A stretch of DNA of 64,000 nt from Sulfolobus sp. E5-1-F (GTDB taxonomy: Archaea; Thermoproteota; Thermoprotei_A; Sulfolobales; Sulfolobaceae), in NCBI RefSeq assembly GCF_009601705.1, contig NZ_CP045687.1:2020001-2084000 (forward strand). The letters run 5' to 3'. Below, piece after piece: positions 1 through 10,425 of this stretch. The position numbers were made by a program, and so were the translations under genes. The notes below the pieces were generated by a model. The model had not been told where the DNA came from, did no database searches, and was given only the letters and a program-made list of their open reading frames with translations. How positions within the stretch are numbered: position 1 is the stretch's first letter; every line of letters starts with the position of its first letter.

Positions 1-163
1 CAAAAAATGCCAGACCATATTCCTTTAAGTGTTCGACGAAAAAATAATATGGGTAATTTTCTGGAAGTGTTAGTCTATTTATTTTTATTATTTGATCTAT
101 ATCATCCATTCTTGCATTTCTCAGTGTGAAATCTCTTCCTTTATCTTTTTCTGCGAGCTCCAT
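1..163 (-). CDS. N-terminal (RimI/Ard1-type) protein acetyltransferase, N-terminal part
   Basis: An open frame runs from an ATG at 163 down to the window edge: 54 codons without a stop, so the gene is cut by the window. It begins MELAEKDKGRDFTLRNA and continues MDDIDQIIKIN, NRLTLPENYP and YYFFVEHLKEYG. This is the first beta-alpha part of a GNAT fold with the LPENYP segment of RimI/Ard1 amino-terminal acetyltransferases. I recognise it as the Sulfolobus Ard1/NAT homologue, which acetylates protein N-termini and reportedly the chromatin protein Alba (established knowledge). It is divergent from coaBC across a short shared promoter region. A TATA-like box lies only 8-20 nt before this ATG, so the transcript may start inside the frame and a downstream Met (near 109) may be used. 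Confidence 0.85.
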   Translation of the reverse strand, partial: MELAEKDKGRDFTLRNARMDDIDQIIKINRLTLPENYPYYFFVEHLKEYGLAFF

Positions 164-168
164 ATCAA

Positions 169-182
169 TATCTTTATATAAT
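169..182. promoter_or_regulatory. TATA-like box between the divergent NAT and coaBC genes
   Basis: TCTTTATATAAT at about 171-182 is TATA-like on both strands. On the plus strand its centre lies about 26 nt before 203. That favours ATG 208 over ATG 196 as the coaBC start in a leaderless transcript. Inference from crenarchaeal promoter spacing. Confidence 0.5.
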
Positions 183-207
183 GTAGTTAATATATATGCA
201 CACATAT

Positions 208-1437
208 ATGGCTCATCCTTCAAAGAAAATAATTGGAAGTGTAAGTAAGGAACTAGCTGACAAAAAGGTATTATTAGCAGTAACTGGAAGCGTAGCAATA
301 TATAAGTCATTGGATTTAGCCAGAAGTTTAATGAGGAATGGTGCAGAAGTGAGCGTTATCATGAGTAAAGATGCAGCGAAACTAATTTCTCCAGAGATGT
401 TTAAGTGGGCTACTGGGAAGGATGTGGTTGCTAAGCTTACTGGTGACTTAGAACACGTTTCATTAGCAGAAGATAATGATGTGATGATTATAGCTCCATC
501 TACTGCGAATACTATAGTAAAGATAGCTTATGGAATAGCTGATACGCCAATAACTGCTACTGCATTGAATTTTGTTGGTATGAAAAAACCCTTAATCATA
601 GTTCCTTCAATGCATTTACAAATGTATATTTCACCTCAGGTCGCAGATGCTGTAAATAGGTTAAAGGGGATAGGAGTAGAGATAATAGAACCAGATATAA
701 TAGGAGATTTAGCGCATTATCCGGAATTAGAGTACCTAGCTGGCAGAATAACCTCATTTATTTTGAGAGGAAAAGACTTATCTGGACTTAATATATTAGT
801 TACTGCTGGGCCTACACGTGAGTACTTAGACTCTGTCAGGTTTGTTTCAAATCCTAGTAGCGGAACTATGGGGATATCTATTGCGAATGAAGCTTATTTT
901 AGAGGAGCAAATGTTAGAGTTATTTGTGGTCCTATAAGTTCTAAGCTAGAGCCTTACGTTAGGGATATAGTGCGCATAGAGACAACTGAGGAAATGCTTA
1001 ATGAAGTTGTAAAAAGTATAGAAAATGATAAGTTTAGTGTTGTAATTTTAGCAGGAGCTCCTGCTGATTATAAGTTTAAAAACAGATTTGACAGTAAGAT
1101 AGATAGTCATACAGAAATACCTAAGGTTGAATTAGAAAGAACACCAAAAATTTCTGAATATATTAGGAAATATAATATATTATTGGTTGGTTTTTCTGCG
1201 GAGACTGTAAATTCTGATGAGGAGTTAGTAGAGAAAGCTAAAATTAAGATGAGAAGACACGGATTTGATTTAATTGTGGCAAATAATGTTAGGAGGAAGG
1301 ATATAGGATTTTCATCAGAATATAACGAAGTTATAGTTATAGATAAGGCTGGTAATGTAAGGAAGATAGAAAAGGATTTTAAGACAGTAGTAGCGAGGAA
1401 GATATTGGATATAGTGAAGGAGCAATTAAAAAGATGA
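208..1437 (+). CDS. coaBC: Bifunctional phosphopantothenoylcysteine decarboxylase / phosphopantothenate-cysteine ligase
   Basis: Two steps of coenzyme A synthesis: CoaB joins cysteine to phosphopantothenate and CoaC decarboxylates the product with FMN. The N-terminal third is the flavoprotein domain (TGSVAIYKS, catalytic His in EHVSLAE, APSTANT, PSMHLQMY). The C-terminal half is the ligase domain (TAGPTREYLD, NPSSGTMG, APADYKF). At about 409 residues it has the usual length of the fused enzyme. The open frame also has an ATG at 196 (MHTYMAHPS). I chose ATG 208 because the only TATA-like box would place transcription initiation near 203. The classic cysteine of the bacterial CoaC clamp (LACGxxG) is not visible; the region reads DLAHYPELEYLAG. 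It is followed by tRNA-His. Confidence 0.95.
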   Translation: MAHPSKKIIGSVSKELADKKVLLAVTGSVAIYKSLDLARSLMRNGAEVSVIMSKDAAKLISPEMFKWATGKDVVAKLTGDLEHVSLAEDNDVMIIAPSTANTIVKIAYGIADTPITATALNFVGMKKPLIIVPSMHLQMYISPQVADAVNRLKGIGVEIIEPDIIGDLAHYPELEYLAGRITSFILRGKDLSGLNILVTAGPTREYLDSVRFVSNPSSGTMGISIANEAYFRGANVRVICGPISSKLEPYVRDIVRIETTEEMLNEVVKSIENDKFSVVILAGAPADYKFKNRFDSKIDSHTEIPKVELERTPKISEYIRKYNILLVGFSAETVNSDEELVEKAKIKMRRHGFDLIVANNVRRKDIGFSSEYNEVIVIDKAGNVRKIEKDFKTVVARKILDIVKEQLKR

Positions 1438-1485
1438 TAAAAGAAGAGTTTAAAATGAATTAGATAATGATATACAATAGCGGCT

Positions 1486-1560
1486 GGCTCGGGTAGCTCA
1501 GCCTGGGAGAGCGCCGGGCTGTGGACCCGGAAGTCCCGGGTTCAAATCCCGGCCCGAGCC
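1486..1560 (+). tRNA. tRNA-His (GTG)
   Basis: A complete cloverleaf without an intron. The acceptor GCTCGGG (1487-1493) pairs with CCCGAGC (1553-1559). The D stem is GCTC/GAGC. The anticodon stem CCGGG/CCCGG encloses the loop CTGTGGA with anticodon GTG at 1521-1523, and the T arm is CCGGG-TTCAAAT-CCCGG. The extra G at 1486 opposite C at 1560 is the G-1:C73 identity pair of histidine tRNAs, encoded in the DNA. CCA is not encoded. Confidence 0.97.
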
Positions 1561-1595
1561 CTTCCATGTAATTGTGCTAATATACATAAAGCTCA

Positions 1596-1605
1596 TTTTT
1601 ATATT
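1596..1605 (+). promoter_or_regulatory. TATA-like box of the phosphosugar mutase gene
   Basis: TTTTTATATT is centred about 27 nt before the ATG at 1628. This fits a leaderless transcript independent of the preceding tRNA and supports the start at 1628 over an upstream ATG at 1574. Confidence 0.6.
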
Positions 1606-1627
1606 TCATGACATTTTATACTATTAT

Positions 1628-2995
1628 ATGGGTAAGTTATTTGGAACAGATGGGATAAGAGGAATTACTAATACTGAATTACAACCAGAATTTGCGTTGA
1701 AGATTGGAAAAGCTATAGGAACATATTTTGGTAAAGGTGCTAGAATTCTAATAGGTAGGGATGTAAGAGCTGGAGGAGATATGTTGCTTAAAGCCGTTGA
1801 AAGTGGACTGTTGAGTAGTGGTGTATTAGTCTATGAAGCAGGGATGGCTCCTACTCCAGCTTTCCAGTACGGTGTAAAAACTTTAGGATATGATGGCGGT
1901 ATTATAATAACTGCGAGTCATAATCCAGCAGAATATAACGGTATCAAAGTTCTTTCCCCCGATGGTATTGAGATATCTAGAGAAGACGAGGATAAAATAG
2001 AAGATATATACTTTCATGATAAATTTCATGTAGTAGAATGGAACGGTTTAGTAAATGATGTGAAAAGAGAAGACAAAGTTATTGAAACTTACGTAAAAGG
2101 GATACTCTCTCACGTTGATACTGATAAAATTAGGAATAAAAAGTATAAGGTTCTCATAGATCCTGCTAATAGTGTAGGTGCATTAGTAACGCCAATTGTC
2201 GCTAGAGAGTTGGGATGTAAAGTTTTTACTATTAACGGGAATTTAGATCCTCTATTTCCAGCTAGAACACCAGAACCCACATTTGAGAGTCTTAGTGAAA
2301 CTGCAAAAATTGCTAAACAATTAGGCGTAGATTTGGCAGTAGCTCATGATGGCGACGCGGATAGGACAATTTTCATAGACTCTATGGGAAGAATTCAATG
2401 GGGTGATAGAAGTGGTACTTTATTGTCATATTGGGCTTCGATAAAAGCTCCAAATCTGCCTAAGCGTATATATACCGCAGTTTCTAGCTCTAGTTTAGTT
2501 GAAGAATATCTAAAACAGTATAATATAGAGGTTAAGTGGACTAAGGTAGGTAGTGTAGATATAGCGCATATGTTATTTAAGGAAAAAGGAGTGGCAGGAT
2601 TTGAGGAAAATGGTGGATTTATGTATCCTCCTCATCAGACGGTAAGAGATGGCGCAATGTCATTCGCTTTAATGCTAGATATGATGGCATCTGAAAATGA
2701 AAACTCTGCTGAACTGTTTAATAGATTGCCCGTTTATTATTTAGTGAAAACAAAAGTGAGAATTACGGAAAAAAGTGATATAAAGAAGATTTATGATAAA
2801 ATAATAGATAAGTATGGGAAGTACGGGAATATAGTTACAATAGATGGTGTAAAGATTATTGGTAATGATTTCTGGCTTCTCGTTAGGAAAAGTGGTACAG
2901 AGCCAATAATAAGAATATTAGTAGAGGCAAAAGATGAGAATAAATCCAAAGAATTATCTAAAGAGCTAGAAAAGTTAGTTAGTGAGTTAGTATGA
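1628..2995 (+). CDS. glmM: Phosphoglucosamine/phosphomannomutase (alpha-D-phosphohexomutase)
   Basis: Interconverts sugar 1- and 6-phosphates through a phosphoserine; archaeal members act on glucosamine, mannose and glucose phosphates, so the exact substrate is not fixed by sequence. The 455-residue protein begins [12 protein letters not shown]. It has the phosphoserine loop [11 protein letters not shown] (about residue 95), the metal loop DGDADR, the sugar-binding segment GFEENGG and the C-terminal phosphate-binding [10 protein letters not shown]. The start at 1628 follows a TATA-like box at the expected distance; an upstream ATG at 1574 would add an atypical hydrophobic extension. The stop overlaps the next gene by 4 nt (ATGA), indicating co-transcription. 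Confidence 0.93.
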   Translation: MGKLFGTDGIRGITNTELQPEFALKIGKAIGTYFGKGARILIGRDVRAGGDMLLKAVESGLLSSGVLVYEAGMAPTPAFQYGVKTLGYDGGIIITASHNPAEYNGIKVLSPDGIEISREDEDKIEDIYFHDKFHVVEWNGLVNDVKREDKVIETYVKGILSHVDTDKIRNKKYKVLIDPANSVGALVTPIVARELGCKVFTINGNLDPLFPARTPEPTFESLSETAKIAKQLGVDLAVAHDGDADRTIFIDSMGRIQWGDRSGTLLSYWASIKAPNLPKRIYTAVSSSSLVEEYLKQYNIEVKWTKVGSVDIAHMLFKEKGVAGFEENGGFMYPPHQTVRDGAMSFALMLDMMASENENSAELFNRLPVYYLVKTKVRITEKSDIKKIYDKIIDKYGKYGNIVTIDGVKIIGNDFWLLVRKSGTEPIIRILVEAKDENKSKELSKELEKLVSELV

Positions 2996-3381
2996 AATAT
3001 AGGCTAATGGATTTACTTGCATGTCCTATGTGTAAACATTTTCCGCTGAAACTTTTTGTTTTCTCAGAAAAGGAAATAGATAGAAAATTAAGTCAAGAAG
3101 ATAAAAAACCGTTGTGTGAATTATATTGTGCATATAAATCTGCATTTATTAAGGAATTGAACTCTCTTCCTCCTTGCGAGGAATGCATTAGAAACGAAAT
3201 AGTGGAAGGTATGCTTTATTGTGAAGCTTGTAATAGATGGTATCCAATAATTGATGAAATTCCAAGAATGTTACCAGACAAACTGAGAAAAGAAGAGGAG
3301 GATATCAAATTTTTGGAAAAACATAAAGACAAGATTCCGAAGACAATACTAACTAGTGGCGTTCCATTTCGTTTAAAATGA
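2992..3381 (+). CDS. Trm112-like zinc protein (methyltransferase activator family)
   Basis: A 129-residue protein beginning [19 protein letters not shown], typical of the Trm112/YcaR family. Cys pairs in ACPMC, CEEC and CEAC are followed by [14 protein letters not shown], the family's C-terminal motif. Archaeal and eukaryotic Trm112 proteins bind and activate tRNA, rRNA and release-factor methyltransferases (established knowledge). An insertion of about 40 residues with extra Cys separates the two halves, which makes it longer than bacterial YcaR. It overlaps the mutase stop by 4 nt and is probably translated with it; a functional link to the mutase is not evident. Confidence 0.85.
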   Translation: MKYRLMDLLACPMCKHFPLKLFVFSEKEIDRKLSQEDKKPLCELYCAYKSAFIKELNSLPPCEECIRNEIVEGMLYCEACNRWYPIIDEIPRMLPDKLRKEEEDIKFLEKHKDKIPKTILTSGVPFRLK

Positions 3382-3423
3382 GCTTATTAATTTGTTTGAC
3401 GAGTGTATAATATGGTGTAAGTG

Positions 3424-3843
3424 ATGGAGAGTTCATTTATAGGAAATTTAGATGAGTGGATAAAATTGCAGAAGAATTTACTGAGTACTTTAAAAGATAT
3501 GGAGAAAAAGGAGAAAACTGAGGATATGGATAGATTAGACTTAATATTAGCGTCCAGAACAGCATTTCAGCATATGATGAGAACATTAAAAGCCTTTGAT
3601 CAATGGTTGCAAGATCCAATGGTTATAAAGCATATGCCTAGAGAAATGTTGGAGGATGTAAAGAATACCAGTTGGGAATTGCTTCAGAGGTTATTAGAGT
3701 TAGATATTAGACATACGAGCCAATTTAGAGAAATGATCTCAAAGATGAGCAAAGAAGGTAAATTGGATCCATTAATCTGGACCAGACCAGTAACAGAGGA
3801 ACATCCAGAAAGAGAAAGAAGAGGTCCACTATCTACGATTTAA
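3424..3843 (+). CDS. DUF2153-like crenarchaeal protein
   Basis: About 139 residues, mostly helical and charged, with a Pro-rich C-terminus ([17 protein letters not shown]). I recognise it as a conserved crenarchaeal family resembling DUF2153; no function is known to me. It reads GTG-ATG at 3421-3426, and I take the ATG. There are no membrane segments, Cys or catalytic motifs. It follows the Trm112-like gene by about 40 nt on the same strand and converges with the next minus-strand gene. Confidence 0.8.
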   Translation: MESSFIGNLDEWIKLQKNLLSTLKDMEKKEKTEDMDRLDLILASRTAFQHMMRTLKAFDQWLQDPMVIKHMPREMLEDVKNTSWELLQRLLELDIRHTSQFREMISKMSKEGKLDPLIWTRPVTEEHPERERRGPLSTI

Positions 3844-3857
3844 AAATTTTTTATTAA

Positions 3858-4325
3858 TTATCTCCTTCTCAATTTCATCTCATTTTTTATCTTTAGGTTA
3901 TACTCTTCGTCATATGCGAGTATTTTTGTTTTTATTTCATTTAGAGCCTGAGCTAATTTATTTTTGAAGTCCTCTTCTATTTGAGCTTTGTCTAACATCT
4001 CTATACCATTGCTTGAGATACCTATTTTCTTAGATATCGGATCATTTTCTATTAGCCCTAGATATAAGAGCGAAGTTAAGTCTTCTTTTGCCATTAAACT
4101 AAACACATTGTTTCCTATTACGTTGAATTGATATCCTAAATCAATACCTTTCTGCTTCAATTCGTATAATAACATTATTATAGATTTTTCGGTTAATTTT
4201 CCTATTTGTCTTATTATATATAATAACTGCAATTTTCTCTTATCTTCATTTATTATATTAGAACTTATAACTTGTTTAGATACCATCTTCACGTCTTTAG
4301 ACTTTTGTTGTCCTGGTTGTGACAA
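3858..4325 (-). CDS. Conserved crenarchaeal hypothetical protein, winged-helix-like
   Basis: A 155-residue protein of unknown function. After a polar N-terminus, residues of about 30-110 (LLYIIRQIGKLTEKSIIMLL, then LTSLLYLGLIENDP and GISSNGIEMLDKA) have the rhythm of a winged helix: helices, then a short hydrophobic wing. The C-terminus is a charged helix. The frame opens at TTG 4325; an ATG at 4286 is an alternative start. It lies downstream of the hexulose-phosphate synthase on the same strand (23 nt gap) and is probably co-transcribed. Confidence 0.7.
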   Translation of the reverse strand: MSQPGQQKSKDVKMVSKQVISSNIINEDKRKLQLLYIIRQIGKLTEKSIIMLLYELKQKGIDLGYQFNVIGNNVFSLMAKEDLTSLLYLGLIENDPISKKIGISSNGIEMLDKAQIEEDFKNKLAQALNEIKTKILAYDEEYNLKIKNEMKLRRR

Positions 4326-4347
4326 ATTTAAACCCCATATATAACTA

Positions 4348-5025
4348 TTATCTCCCCTTTAATATGTTAACTATCTCTTTAGAGACGTTCTTAGGTTCCT
4401 TACTTCGAGTTATCGCTCCTCCTACTACATATATGCTTACTGGTAGATCTATGAGTTCTAAAATTCTATCTTTATTTAATCCTCCAGCTATTGATATTAT
4501 TAAGTCTAGTTCAGATACCTTTCTAATCTCATTCTTTAAATCTGCTACACTAATGCCTCTACTTTTTTGTACATCCAAACCTACATGGAAACCTATAATA
4601 TCTACTCCCAATTGTTTTAGCTCTTTTGCTCTTTCATATATATTTTTAACGTTGATCAAATCAGCTTGGACTAATATATCTAATTCTCTAGCCTTTTTTA
4701 CTGCTGAATGAATAGTGGAATCATCCATTATTCCTAAAACTGTCATTATGTTAGCTCCACCTAATTTAGCAATTTCAACTTCAACATCTCCTGCATCTGC
4801 AGTTTTAGTATCAGCTACAATTATTTTATCTGGTACTATTGATTTTATTTTTCTTATTCCTTCTATCCCGAATGATTTTAGTAGTGGTGTTCCTATTTCA
4901 ATGATTTCGTTTTCTAGATCTTTAACTTCATTAACTACTCTTATTGCATCATTGATATCTATAAAATCTAGAGCTATTTGTAAAAATTTTTCAGAATGAA
5001 GTTTTTCAAGTAGTACCTCTCTCAT
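4348..5025 (-). CDS. 3-hexulose-6-phosphate synthase (OMP decarboxylase superfamily)
   Basis: A 225-residue TIM barrel. [21 protein letters not shown] and [16 protein letters not shown] carry the Asp-x-Lys-x-x-Asp-Ala-Gly signature of hexulose-phosphate synthases, and GFHVGLDVQ and SIAGGL follow. OMP decarboxylase would carry DxKxxDI here. The enzyme condenses formaldehyde with ribulose 5-phosphate or runs in reverse. In archaea lacking the oxidative pentose phosphate pathway the reverse direction makes ribulose 5-phosphate from fructose 6-phosphate (established knowledge). Its partner isomerase is encoded separately at 53236-53865. It is transcribed divergently from pyrG. Confidence 0.88.
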   Translation of the reverse strand: MREVLLEKLHSEKFLQIALDFIDINDAIRVVNEVKDLENEIIEIGTPLLKSFGIEGIRKIKSIVPDKIIVADTKTADAGDVEVEIAKLGGANIMTVLGIMDDSTIHSAVKKARELDILVQADLINVKNIYERAKELKQLGVDIIGFHVGLDVQKSRGISVADLKNEIRKVSELDLIISIAGGLNKDRILELIDLPVSIYVVGGAITRSKEPKNVSKEIVNILKGR

Positions 5026-5115
5026 TTAAGGTTAATATGTGCTTTAAAAGTACTTAAAGTAATTGACAGTGACTTTTTATTTTATAGCAGTGAATGCAAA
5101 TTACTGTGAATATTA

Positions 5116-6723
5116 GTGTCTAATAAGTATATAATCGTCACAGGTGGGGTTTTATCAAGTGTTGGTAAAGGTACGTTAGTTGCCTCTATTGGTATGCTAC
5201 TTAAAAGAAGAGGATACAAAGTAACTGCAATAAAAATAGATCCGTATATTAATGTTGACGCGGGCACAATGAATCCTTATATGCATGGTGAAGTATTTGT
5301 AACTGAAGATGGTGCAGAGACGGATTTAGATTTAGGTCATTATGAGAGATTTATGGATATTAATATGACAAAATATAATAACATTACAGCAGGTAAGGTG
5401 TATTTTGAGGTTATAAAGAAAGAAAGAGAAGGTAAATATTTAGGTCAAACCGTGCAGATTATCCCTCACGTTACAGATCAGATAAAGGATATGATAAGAT
5501 ATGCAAGTAAGATAAATAACGCAGAGATTACCTTAGTGGAAATAGGTGGCACCGTAGGGGATATAGAAAGTTTACCATTTTTAGAAGCAGTTAGGCAGCT
5601 TAAACTAGAAGAAGGAGAAGATAATGTTGTTTTTGTGCATATAGCTTTAGTAGAATATTTATCTGTAACTGGAGAACTGAAAACTAAACCATTGCAGCAT
5701 AGTGTACAAGAATTAAGAAGAATTGGAATACAACCAGATTTTATTGTTGGTAGAGCAACATTAGCCTTAGATGAGGAAACTAGGCGTAAAATTGCTCTGT
5801 TTACTAACGTTAAGGTAGATCATATAGTCTCTAGTTATGATGTAGAAACATCTTACGAAGTACCCATTATACTAGAAAACCAGAAATTAGTTTCTAAGAT
5901 ACTTAGTAGGCTTAAATTAGAGGATAGACAAATAGATTTAACAGATTGGATAAACTTCGTCAATAATATAAAAGGAATCAATAGTAAAAAAATCATTAAT
6001 ATTGCGCTAGTTGGGAAGTATACAAAGCTAAAAGATAGTTATATCAGTATAAAAGAAGCAATTTATCACGCTTCAGCACATTTAGGAGTAAGGCCTAACC
6101 TTATATGGATAGAGTCAACTGATTTAGAAAAAGATTCCATAAATTTAGACGAGGTATTAGGGAAGGCTAATGGAATTATAGTTTTACCCGGGTTTGGAAG
6201 CAGAGGAGCTGAAGGCAAAATTAAAGCTATAAAGTATGCTAGAGAACATAATATACCATTCTTGGGTATATGCTTTGGTTTTCAACTATCTGTAGTAGAA
6301 TTTGCTAGAGATGTTCTAGGTCTTAGCGATGCTAATTCAACTGAAATTAATCCAAATACTAGGGATCCGGTTATTACTTTACTAGATGATCAAAAAAATG
6401 TAACTCAGCTAGGAGGTACCATGAGACTAGGAGCCCAGAAGATTATAATAAAAGAAGGGACAATTGCATATCAACTATATGATAAAAAGGTTGTATATGA
6501 AAGGCATAGACATAGATATGAGGTAAATCCTAAATACGTTGATTTACTAGAAAGTGCAGGATTAGTTGTTTCTGGTATTAGTGAAAATGGTTTAGTCGAA
6601 ATTATAGAGTTACCTTCTAATAAATTCTTTATAGCAACTCAAGCTCATCCAGAATTTAAGAGTAGGCCAACAGCACCATCTCCTATATATTTAGGTTTCA
6701 TTAGGGCTGCTGCTAGTCTTTAA
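5116..6723 (+). CDS. pyrG: CTP synthase
   Basis: Makes CTP from UTP, ATP and glutamine. The 535-residue protein has an N-terminal amidoligase domain ([19 protein letters not shown]-loop, [34 protein letters not shown]). The C-terminal class I glutaminase domain has LPGFGSRG, the nucleophile in GICFGFQ (Cys) and the His-Glu pair in QAHPEFKS. The start is GTG at 5116; no ATG gives the complete P-loop N-terminus. The 3' end overlaps the convergent regulator gene by 33 nt. Confidence 0.97.
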   Translation: MSNKYIIVTGGVLSSVGKGTLVASIGMLLKRRGYKVTAIKIDPYINVDAGTMNPYMHGEVFVTEDGAETDLDLGHYERFMDINMTKYNNITAGKVYFEVIKKEREGKYLGQTVQIIPHVTDQIKDMIRYASKINNAEITLVEIGGTVGDIESLPFLEAVRQLKLEEGEDNVVFVHIALVEYLSVTGELKTKPLQHSVQELRRIGIQPDFIVGRATLALDEETRRKIALFTNVKVDHIVSSYDVETSYEVPIILENQKLVSKILSRLKLEDRQIDLTDWINFVNNIKGINSKKIINIALVGKYTKLKDSYISIKEAIYHASAHLGVRPNLIWIESTDLEKDSINLDEVLGKANGIIVLPGFGSRGAEGKIKAIKYAREHNIPFLGICFGFQLSVVEFARDVLGLSDANSTEINPNTRDPVITLLDDQKNVTQLGGTMRLGAQKIIIKEGTIAYQLYDKKVVYERHRHRYEVNPKYVDLLESAGLVVSGISENGLVEIIELPSNKFFIATQAHPEFKSRPTAPSPIYLGFIRAAASL

Positions 6724-6990
6724 AACTATTATGATTTTATCATATTTTGCTTTTATAATCTTTTTTATTCCTTTTATTCCATTCTGATATTCAACTTCAA
6801 CCAGACCTAAATTTTCAAGTTCAGAAATATGTGAGCTTATGTTTCCCTTACTCATATTAAGTTTTTCAGTTAGCTCTGTTATACTCATTGGCATTGTTGA
6901 AACTAGTTGCAGTATATTTATTCTAGTCATTGTAGATAACGCTTTCGAAATTTCGTAGATTTTCTCTGGATCATCAATTACTAGATCCAT
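6691..6990 (-). CDS. ArsR-like winged-helix transcriptional regulator
   Basis: A 99-residue protein with the ArsR-type core: [20 protein letters not shown], then [20 protein letters not shown] as recognition helix and [16 protein letters not shown] as wing. No metal-binding Cys pair is visible, so the effector is unknown. It is transcribed toward pyrG and overlaps its 3' end by 33 nt. It probably has its own promoter in the AT-rich gap before the Sm-like gene. Confidence 0.85.
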   Translation of the reverse strand: MDLVIDDPEKIYEISKALSTMTRINILQLVSTMPMSITELTEKLNMSKGNISSHISELENLGLVEVEYQNGIKGIKKIIKAKYDKIIIVLKTSSSPNET

Positions 6991-7096
6991 GAATATTAGC
7001 TTCTAATTGCTAACTCTAATAAACAATAATGCATATATTCCAGCAAGCTAAAGCTTACAAGAGAAAATTTAAATTAGAAAATAGAGGGATGATATT

Positions 7097-7360
7097 GTGC
7101 AAGCAAAAGTAGAAAATCCGTTGAAGAGTCTAAGAACTGCAATAAATAGGGTAGTGCTGGTAAAACTCAAGGATGGCTCAGAGTACATTGGAAAACTAGA
7201 GCAAACTGACGGTACTATGAATTTAGTATTAAGAGATTGCACTGAAATTAGAGAAGGTACTTCTGAACCAGTAGCAAAATATGGTAGGGTACTTATAAGA
7301 GGTAGTAATATACTATTCATTAGCGTTGACTATGAGACAGTTATGAATAGTGAGAAATAA
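7097..7360 (+). CDS. Sm-like archaeal RNA-binding protein (SmAP)
   Basis: An 87-residue Lsm protein. The Sm1 motif is [20 protein letters not shown] with MNLVLRDC, and the Sm2 motif is [15 protein letters not shown]. Archaeal SmAPs form seven-membered rings that bind U-rich RNA (established knowledge). The start is GTG at 7097, preceded by a purine-rich GAGGGATGAT that may act as a weak ribosome-binding site. It lies 36 nt upstream of the SAM synthetase gene on the same strand and is probably co-transcribed. Confidence 0.93.
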   Translation: MQAKVENPLKSLRTAINRVVLVKLKDGSEYIGKLEQTDGTMNLVLRDCTEIREGTSEPVAKYGRVLIRGSNILFISVDYETVMNSEK

Positions 7361-7395
7361 GATTTAAATTATTAGAGGTATTTGAGGAACCTATA

Positions 7396-8610
7396 ATGAG
7401 AAACATAAATGTACAGTTGAATCCCCTTTCAGATATAGAGAAACTTCAAGTAGAACTAGTTGAGAGAAAAGGATTAGGACATCCAGATTATATTGCAGAC
7501 GCAGTAGCTGAAGAAGCTAGTAGAAAGCTTTCATTATATTATCTCAAAAAATATGGTGTAATTTTACATCATAATTTAGATAAAACACTAGTAGTTGGAG
7601 GACAGGCTACTCCTCGTTTTAAAGGTGGGGATATAGTTCAACCAATATATATTATAGTCGCAGGCAGAGCTACAACAGAGGTAAAAACGGAAAGTGGAGT
7701 AGAGCAAATACCTGTGGGTACTATCATTATAGAGAGCGTAAAAGAGTGGATAAGAAATAACTTTAGATATCTCGACGCAGAAAGGCATCTTATAGTTGAC
7801 TATAAGATAGGTAAAGGGTCAACTGATTTAGTAGGTATATTTGAAGCTGGCAAGAGAGTTCCACTATCTAATGATACTAGTTTTGGGGTAGGTTTTGCTC
7901 CATTTACTAAGTTAGAAAAACTAGTCTATGAAACAGAGAGATATTTGAACTCAAAACAGTTGAAAGCTAAATTACCTGAAGTAGGAGAGGACATAAAAGT
8001 GATGGGATTAAGGAGAGCGAATGAAGTTGACCTCACGATAGCAATGGCAACAATTAGCGAACTAATTGAAGATGTTAATCATTATATTAATGTAAAAGAA
8101 CAAGTAAAGAATGAGATACTAGATCTAGCATCAAAAATAGCACCAGATTATAATGTAAGAATTTATGTTAACACAGGAGATAAGATAGATAAGAATATAC
8201 TTTATTTGACTGTAACTGGTACTTCTGCTGAGCATGGTGACGATGGAATGACTGGAAGAGGAAATAGAGGTGTTGGACTAATAACACCAATGAGGCCCAT
8301 GTCATTAGAAGCTACTGCTGGAAAGAATCCCGTTAATCATGTTGGTAAATTGTATAACGTTTTAGCTAATCTTATAGCTAATAAAATAGCTCAAGAAGTA
8401 AAGGACGTGAAATTCTCACAAGTTCAAGTTCTTGGACAAATAGGAAGACCAATAGATGATCCTTTAATAGCTAATGTTGATGTAATTACTTATGATGGAA
8501 AACTCAGTAATGAGACTAAAAATGAAATTAGTGGAATCGTAGATGAAATGCTAAGTTCATTTAATAAGTTAACTGAGCTAATATTAGAAGGAAAAGTTAC
8601 CCTCTTTTAA
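7396..8610 (+). CDS. Archaeal S-adenosylmethionine synthetase
   Basis: A 404-residue archaeal-type methionine adenosyltransferase, which makes SAM from ATP and methionine. Family signatures are [13 protein letters not shown] near the N-terminus, [39 protein letters not shown] in the second half and [20 protein letters not shown]. Length and order match the archaeal family, which is very divergent from bacterial MetK. The last 27 nt overlap the convergent DUF460 gene. Confidence 0.96.
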   Translation: MRNINVQLNPLSDIEKLQVELVERKGLGHPDYIADAVAEEASRKLSLYYLKKYGVILHHNLDKTLVVGGQATPRFKGGDIVQPIYIIVAGRATTEVKTESGVEQIPVGTIIIESVKEWIRNNFRYLDAERHLIVDYKIGKGSTDLVGIFEAGKRVPLSNDTSFGVGFAPFTKLEKLVYETERYLNSKQLKAKLPEVGEDIKVMGLRRANEVDLTIAMATISELIEDVNHYINVKEQVKNEILDLASKIAPDYNVRIYVNTGDKIDKNILYLTVTGTSAEHGDDGMTGRGNRGVGLITPMRPMSLEATAGKNPVNHVGKLYNVLANLIANKIAQEVKDVKFSQVQVLGQIGRPIDDPLIANVDVITYDGKLSNETKNEISGIVDEMLSSFNKLTELILEGKVTLF

Positions 8611-10425
8611 TCTTTTATTTCTGTATTCATCAACTATTCTTTTTATATCAATATTCTTAGACCTTTCTATTTGTAGTTCTTTCCGTAATACTTCCAGATC
8701 TTTCAAGACTAGTTTATCTAGTATTATAATCTCCTTATCTACATATTCTGCTATCTCACAGTTGACTTTTTCCTCTCCAATGTAAATATTACTTCCATCA
8801 AATACTATACCATTAATGTTAGTATCTCTCTTAATTACTATTACTTTTCCATTTAATAGTTTATGTATTACATTCTTTAGTTTTTCAATCTGTTTCTCAT
8901 TATAACGTAATTTATTCTCAAGTTCATTTATCACCTTGTACACATTCTGTAAGTTTAGATTTAGCTCGTAAATTTTTCTGTCTCTTTCTATTTCTTTATT
9001 AGTCTGCAGTTTAATCTCATCAATTTTTCTTATTAAAGTATCCCTTTCATTAATGAGATTATAAATTATCCTTTTGTAACGTAATAATTCCGATTTTAAC
9101 TCCTTATTTTCTTCTTCTAATTTAGTTAGTTTATTTATATCTTTAGCGGTATCTTTTTCTTTTTGTTTCTCCTTAATTCCATTTTTATTATCTTTTTCGA
9201 TAATTTTTTCAATTTCTTTCTCCACGCATTCAGATACTGTAGTACCGAATATTACGCAATCATAAATACGATTTTCATCTATTATATCAATATCTAATCT
9301 ACTGATGAAACTCTCAATTTGTCTTAATTTGCTCTCTATTTCATTATATGCCTTTAAAGCAGCAGCTAATGAGTCTCTAACATGAGGATTATCTATTTTT
9401 AACTTATGTAACTTGGAGTACTCGTCAATAAGTCTTTGCTTTTCATCTACACTTAGACTTTTTTCCGGGATAAATATCTTAGCGTTAAATTTGCTAGCGA
9501 TCTTTTTTACAGTGTCAGGTAATGGATTGACATCAGTAGCTACTATTATTGCTTTTCCCTCTTTAGAGATTAAGGATACAATTTCATCTCTGTCAATGTT
9601 TCTTCTTGATGTTAATAAAATTGGTCTACCATAGATATCAATTATTGATAGTCCAACTTCTGTACCAGGATCTATTCCAACAATTAATCTTCTTTCACTT
9701 TTTTTGTCTTTAAATTCGATCTTATTTTTATATATTGGCTTAATATCCACTACTACATCGTGTCCTCTCATTTTTCTTACAATTCCGTACAGTCTCTCTC
9801 TAGGAGTATAAACTATAAATACTGCTCCCTCAATTCCAGCTCTAGACCTTCTCACTATCATGTCGTAATCAAATCCTTTCATATCAAGTTTTTCCTTTAT
9901 CTCCTTAGCTACTCGCAGAAGGGTTCCCCTTATATACCTTTTATATCTATTCTGGCTCATTCCTCCGGGGCCTAATGCTCTTCCCCTTGATACAACTATT
10001 TTAGTACGTTTCTCTTCAATTTTTATACTAGTTCCATATCCTTTTAAAGCCAATAACGCATCTAAATATGCAGTTTTTTGCGGGGATAATTTTCCTTGTA
10101 CTTCGTACCCTATTTCCTTAGCTAATTCTCTTATTTGTTTAAATTCTCCATTATGGTATGTGACTTGAACGATATTAGTATTTTGTGGTAATAATTTTAC
10201 GATATTAATGATGTCTTTATCATTTTCCCCCAATTCGTAAATATTGTCAGTCGCTAATATATCAATATTGTATTCCCAACATAATCTAATAACTCTACTT
10301 AAACTTACGTTCTCTGCTTTATAGATTATTTTCTCGTTTTCATCAATGATAATAACTGAGTATAGTGGCTGTGACTTAGAGGAAGGACTTTCCATCGCCT
10401 CTATATCAATTCCCATAATTTTCAT
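8584..10425 (-). CDS. DUF460 protein: RNase-H-like nuclease fold with coiled coil
   Basis: A 613-residue protein. The first 360 residues contain two acidic RNase-H-like cores ([13 protein letters not shown] at the N-terminus and [19 protein letters not shown] near residue 250), each beginning with a hydrophobic strand plus Asp as in RuvC/YqgF folds. An Arg-rich segment ([20 protein letters not shown]) lies between them. Residues of about 395-530 form a long charged coiled coil. This layout matches archaeal DUF460, suspected to act on nucleic acid; no substrate is established. It overlaps the RIO2 gene by 4 nt, third in a minus-strand run with the NFACT protein. Confidence 0.85.
   Translation of the reverse strand: MKIMGIDIEAMESPSSKSQPLYSVIIIDENEKIIYKAENVSLSRVIRLCWEYNIDILATDNIYELGENDKDIINIVKLLPQNTNIVQVTYHNGEFKQIRELAKEIGYEVQGKLSPQKTAYLDALLALKGYGTSIKIEEKRTKIVVSRGRALGPGGMSQNRYKRYIRGTLLRVAKEIKEKLDMKGFDYDMIVRRSRAGIEGAVFIVYTPRERLYGIVRKMRGHDVVVDIKPIYKNKIEFKDKKSERRLIVGIDPGTEVGLSIIDIYGRPILLTSRRNIDRDEIVSLISKEGKAIIVATDVNPLPDTVKKIASKFNAKIFIPEKSLSVDEKQRLIDEYSKLHKLKIDNPHVRDSLAAALKAYNEIESKLRQIESFISRLDIDIIDENRIYDCVIFGTTVSECVEKEIEKIIEKDNKNGIKEKQKEKDTAKDINKLTKLEEENKELKSELLRYKRIIYNLINERDTLIRKIDEIKLQTNKEIERDRKIYELNLNLQNVYKVINELENKLRYNEKQIEKLKNVIHKLLNGKVIVIKRDTNINGIVFDGSNIYIGEEKVNCEIAEYVDKEIIILDKLVLKDLEVLRKELQIERSKNIDIKRIVDEYRNKRLKEGNFSF

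Noticed and set aside
4348-5025. Orotidine 5'-phosphate decarboxylase (pyrF), tempting beside pyrG
   Set aside because: The active-site segment [11 protein letters not shown] has the hexulose-phosphate synthase pattern rather than DxKxxDI of OMP decarboxylase, and the partner isomerase is present in the window.
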